Shown: one piece after another, positions 60,741 through 64,000 of the stretch
Numbering within the stretch: the stretch's first letter is position 1
How the letters are laid out: the number at the start of each line of letters is the position of its first letter
NCBI GenBank assembly: GCA_038501625.1
Contig: JAZAYU010000221.1
Span: 124,001 to 188,000 of the forward strand
From: Corbicula japonica
Taxonomy: Eukaryota; Mollusca; Bivalvia; Venerida; Cyrenidae
DNA length: 64,000 bases
Direction of reading: 5' to 3'
Notes under the pieces: generated by a model
Databases searched by the model: none
Seen by the model: only the letters and a program-made list of their open reading frames with translations
Told to the model about the DNA's origin: nothing
Position numbers and translations under genes: made by a program

Positions 60741-60743
60741 TAC

Positions 60744-60846
60744 GTTATAGTTTATTTGGAGGCCTGTATTAAAAATTAAACGGTCGCCCAGTTATGGTGG
60801 GTCCGACGGTTTAATTTTCATACAAGCCTCCAAATAAACTATAAAC
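60744..60846. repeat. Inverted repeat (hairpin), ~45-bp arms
   Basis: 'tagtttatttggaggcctgt' then attaaaaattaaac on the left mirrors 'gtttaattttcatacaagcc' then tccaaataaacta on the right; the loop is about 25 bp. Confidence 0.85.
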
Positions 60847-63800
60847 TATACAAACAATCTCTTAAAATATTCAACATATTTTTATTAAAAAATTAAAACT
60901 GTTATTAGATATTAGTAAAATAAAATACAAAACCCTTAAAATATAAATATATATAGCGAACATATGTTTTATTGACAACAATTTTGAAACGTGTATTTGA
61001 AACAGTAAATAAGAGAATTACTTTATTTAATAACTTAAAATATCAATTTATAGTGGGCAAATGTTTTAGATAAATAATATAAAATTTTATTCTGATATAA
61101 GATATCAGAAAAATTATATGAAAAAAATTGGAATTTGGATTTGGAATTTATTAAATTGATAAAAAACGTTAAATTAAATCTTGGCATTAAACAATTATTG
61201 TTTATACTTGTTGTCGAAATAATGGCTTTAAGCATAAAAAATAATATATTTCATCTTACAATTAATAAAAAATACGGAGTTGAAATTTACAGGAGCTTAT
61301 TTTTTTTTTTAAGTTTGATGGTGTAAAAAAAAGAAAAACAAATAAAGTTATATATAAATTACAAACTGGCTTAGAAATAACTGATTAAGAAACAATTCAA
61401 CGTATTAACTTTAACATGGAAAAGAAAATTACTCGACAATCGAACACAAGTCGAAATGCATTCCAAACTTTTTTCTCAGTCAAATTGGGCAAAATATCTT
61501 ATTGTTTGCTACACAGCTTGGTTCATATAGGTTCTAACCGAATGCTAGGTATCCTACATGCAATATTTTGGGTCCAATGGCGCTGTTCAGCATATAAATT
61601 TTTACCTGTTACTTTAACGAAAAAAAAAAAAAAAGAAGATTTGTTAATGCATTTTTTTTTCAAGGCTAACCTAATTATAATTACAGAATTCATGTTTTCA
61701 GACGAATCAATGTAAATTCTCAGCGATATTAAAAAGTATCCCCATATATTGAGCGTGAAGCAATGATTCAAATTCGCAGTTGTGGAAGTCGAGTAGAGTT
61801 AGCTTTTTTGCGACAGCGTGTTGTCGGATGTTACTTGTTTGCTATTTTTGAAAATGAATATGAATGACAGCTAAAGTTGTTTTCTGAATTTCATATTCCA
61901 CATCAATGAAACAGGTTGAGTTTGGATAGAAAATAAAGGGAACTTTGAAAACCACTGAACACGAAAAATATTTAAAAAAACTGCTTATCCGATTTGATTT
62001 GAGCCTGTTCATAAGCAGTAATGGAAATGCACATAATTGTTAAACTAAACTATTTATAATACAAATGAGCTGGTTGAATAAACAAATTACACATAGCGTT
62101 AATAAAATGTGTCAATCGAAACAAATAAAATAAATTAATATCTATTTAAAACAGTAAATACAACAACGTTCACGGATATAGTTGTTATCAATCTCGGAAT
62201 GTCAACATTCACATTCATTTGCCATCCTTGCGTTATCAAGTCATGTTTCGATTTTCCCTTCAATTGTCTAAATTCATAATACACGTACATATGCTGACAC
62301 AGCTGCAGTTTTTAAAAATTACAAACTTCAATCAGCAAACGACGAACCTGAAACCGGACCTACGGATCTATCGCCTCGAATAGGTCGGTAGAATAGCTTA
62401 TTTTCTATGGTGATTCACCTCGAACCCATTCACCTACTGGGCAATTTTGCATGCAGCACACACAAACAGCAAAATAAAAACTACTAAAAATGTTAATGAA
62501 TTTGATTTTGGTTAAATAAGCTTAATTGTAGTAAAAATAAAAGACATTGAAAAATCATGCTATGGCAACAATTAAAAAAAGATATTTTCCAGCGTTCAGT
62601 GTAAACAAATGTAACGTTTAAAATATTTGTTACAAAGCAATGTTAAGAAAACCTTAATTCTTAATATGTCTTTTCTTTGTGTGCCTGTCGACTTTGGCGG
62701 ATATGTTAAAATTTAAATTCCAAGAAGAAGTGACTTTTATTACACACCCGGTACATTTTGCCAGGAACCGAGATTTTTGTTCATTTTACATAGATTTGAA
62801 ATCTATTAGTTAATTAAAGAAAAATGAAAATTTTATGAAATTCTGATGAATTGACATTTCGTGTGGAACCTGAAAACAAAATGTGTAGAACGTTCGGTAT
62901 AAACGAGGTTTGACCTAATGAGAACCTCAAATAGCCGAAAAAACGATCAGTCGATATTTTGAAGATGAAAAGTGGAGGGAGGGGGAGGGGGACAAACATA
63001 ATCTTGCACTTTCTGTTCTACATATATTGTATTGTAATAAATTCTTTACATGTTGTGTTAACATTCTTTATGACGAATTAATTGTATGACGTTAACACAT
63101 ATTTGACACTTACCATTCTCTTAAACATTGTGCTTCTCGGTTCCTATCCTTTTTTCCCAGAATATTGCTCTTCATTATTATATATCATTCCTGCAGGAAA
63201 CTACGTCAGGGCTATATATAACATTGCGAGTTTTCCACATACATGTACTTTATTTTAAGCCAATGAAAAGGGAAAACATTCAATACACGAATTTTATCTA
63301 AATTCGTAGAGTAACCTCGCATTGATTGTAATTCTAAAATAATTAACATATCAATATAATATTTTTTCTTATTTATTTAAATGACAGAATGAAAGGGAAC
63401 ATCAACGTTTTGCCAACTTATACATAAGTTCAATATTTTTCTACTCGGAAGGTCATTATTGTTATACTAGTACTTCTTTTGCACCACAAGCCTTTGTTTT
63501 TAATAGATATGATCTGTTCAAAATTAAAATGAATAGTTTTCAAATTGTGAGTGAACTAAATTAATAAATTTTATAAATAATAAAACATATACTGCAAATC
63601 ATTGACTGGTTTGACTGCGTGTGTTTAAGGACAGTTCTCAATATATGACTTACTGCCTTTGAAAAAATTCCCTTAAGTTTGTAATCTTCATAGCCACCGT
63701 CAACTGTAAATTGTACAGCAGTTTTCAACGACTGCACTTTTAGTAAAATATTTATCATTATTAAAACTGGTTATGATTCGTAATTCTGAACCCCGAAAGA

Positions 63801-64000
63801 AGCATTTCAAGCACAACAGATTAAGGAAAGCAGAGAGCGCGTCATTAAAATTTTACTTAAATACATCTTGAATATGTGTTTGTTCCATCCATCTTTCATT
63901 ACTACATGTTATAATGAACGAAAAAATGTTTTTGTTATTTTGTTAACATAACTGTCTGACACTAAGAAATTCGAAGTTACATAGCTACTTGAGCATTTCA
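60847..64000. other. Gene-poor AT-rich stretch
   Basis: No confident gene. 61925-62040 is related to IAP intron 2 (42765-42870). A TATA-like minus-strand element near 63218 lies upstream of a strong donor, AGAATG/gtaagt, at about 63112, which could mark a first exon on the minus strand. Confidence 0.35.

Noticed and set aside
60253..60772. Two successive + strand frames (90 and 69 residues)
   Set aside because: No recognised family, no splice or promoter support, AT-rich codon use like the surroundings. A protein search could reopen the question.

Overview
The window looks like AT-rich nuclear DNA from an invertebrate, most probably a bivalve mollusc. The grounds are one intron-containing animal gene (an inhibitor-of-apoptosis protein), a TRIM-type RING relict, a SAP-like exon, a decayed mariner transposon, and a very dense mix of satellites, minisatellites, foldback/MITE elements and tRNA-like modules. 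Dispersed repeats of the 'atgcccccacaaagtggg' and 'aaagggccataattt' types are, from memory, common in bivalves. The species cannot be fixed from the sequence. Nothing suggests a bacterial or viral origin.

Layout. 1-9.9 kb: seven tandem copies of a pyrimidine-rich satellite with a ~1.4 kb unit, each with a conserved hairpin, decaying to about 11.2 kb. 11.43-11.96 kb: a 101-bp minisatellite. 12-18.7 kb: mostly unique AT-rich DNA with foldback elements, a CT microsatellite, a RING/TRIM pseudogene (16.4-16.8 kb) and a 34-bp minisatellite. 18.7-20.1 kb: two TIR-bounded elements carrying convergent tRNA-like modules. The first has a second copy at 51.0-51.8 kb. 20.26-22.58 kb: a broken mariner element with a nested insertion. 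22.6-23.46 kb: a 46-bp minisatellite. 24.3-28.1 kb: tandemly duplicated exon-like modules on the + strand, mixed with GAGT/GA/ATTG microsatellites and an inverted relative of the first satellite. 28.15-28.46 kb: a 12-bp array of splice-donor-like units. 31.6-32.7 kb: two weak minus-strand exon candidates. 33.6-34.0 kb: a long foldback element. 35.3-35.6 kb: a GC-rich 22-bp minisatellite.

36.05-46.6 kb, minus strand: the one well-supported gene, an IAP (BIRC2/3-like). I reconstructed seven exons with matching splice phases. The domain order is long acidic disordered N-terminus, type I BIR, type II BIR, UBA, Pro/Thr-rich linker, RING. The UBA and RING would make it a ubiquitin-binding E3 ligase; the type II BIR keeps the groove that binds IBM tetrapeptides. 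Intron 5 (3.3 kb) holds a (GGTAT/GGTAC/AGTAC)n microsatellite and a ~165-bp repeat. The 5' end is unresolved: the first visible exon opens at a good acceptor, so an upstream exon is likely.

47-64 kb: AT-rich, with no confident gene. It contains a TIR/tRNA-like element, an NRF-1-type palindrome followed by a possible 5' exon (52.3-53.1 kb), a segmentally duplicated region of CCATAGTTATTGG-like repeats split by a 437-bp MITE (53.9-56.4 kb), a composite GCGCCAATCGGCAC satellite (57.8-59.3 kb) and a short relative of IAP intron 2 near 61.9 kb.
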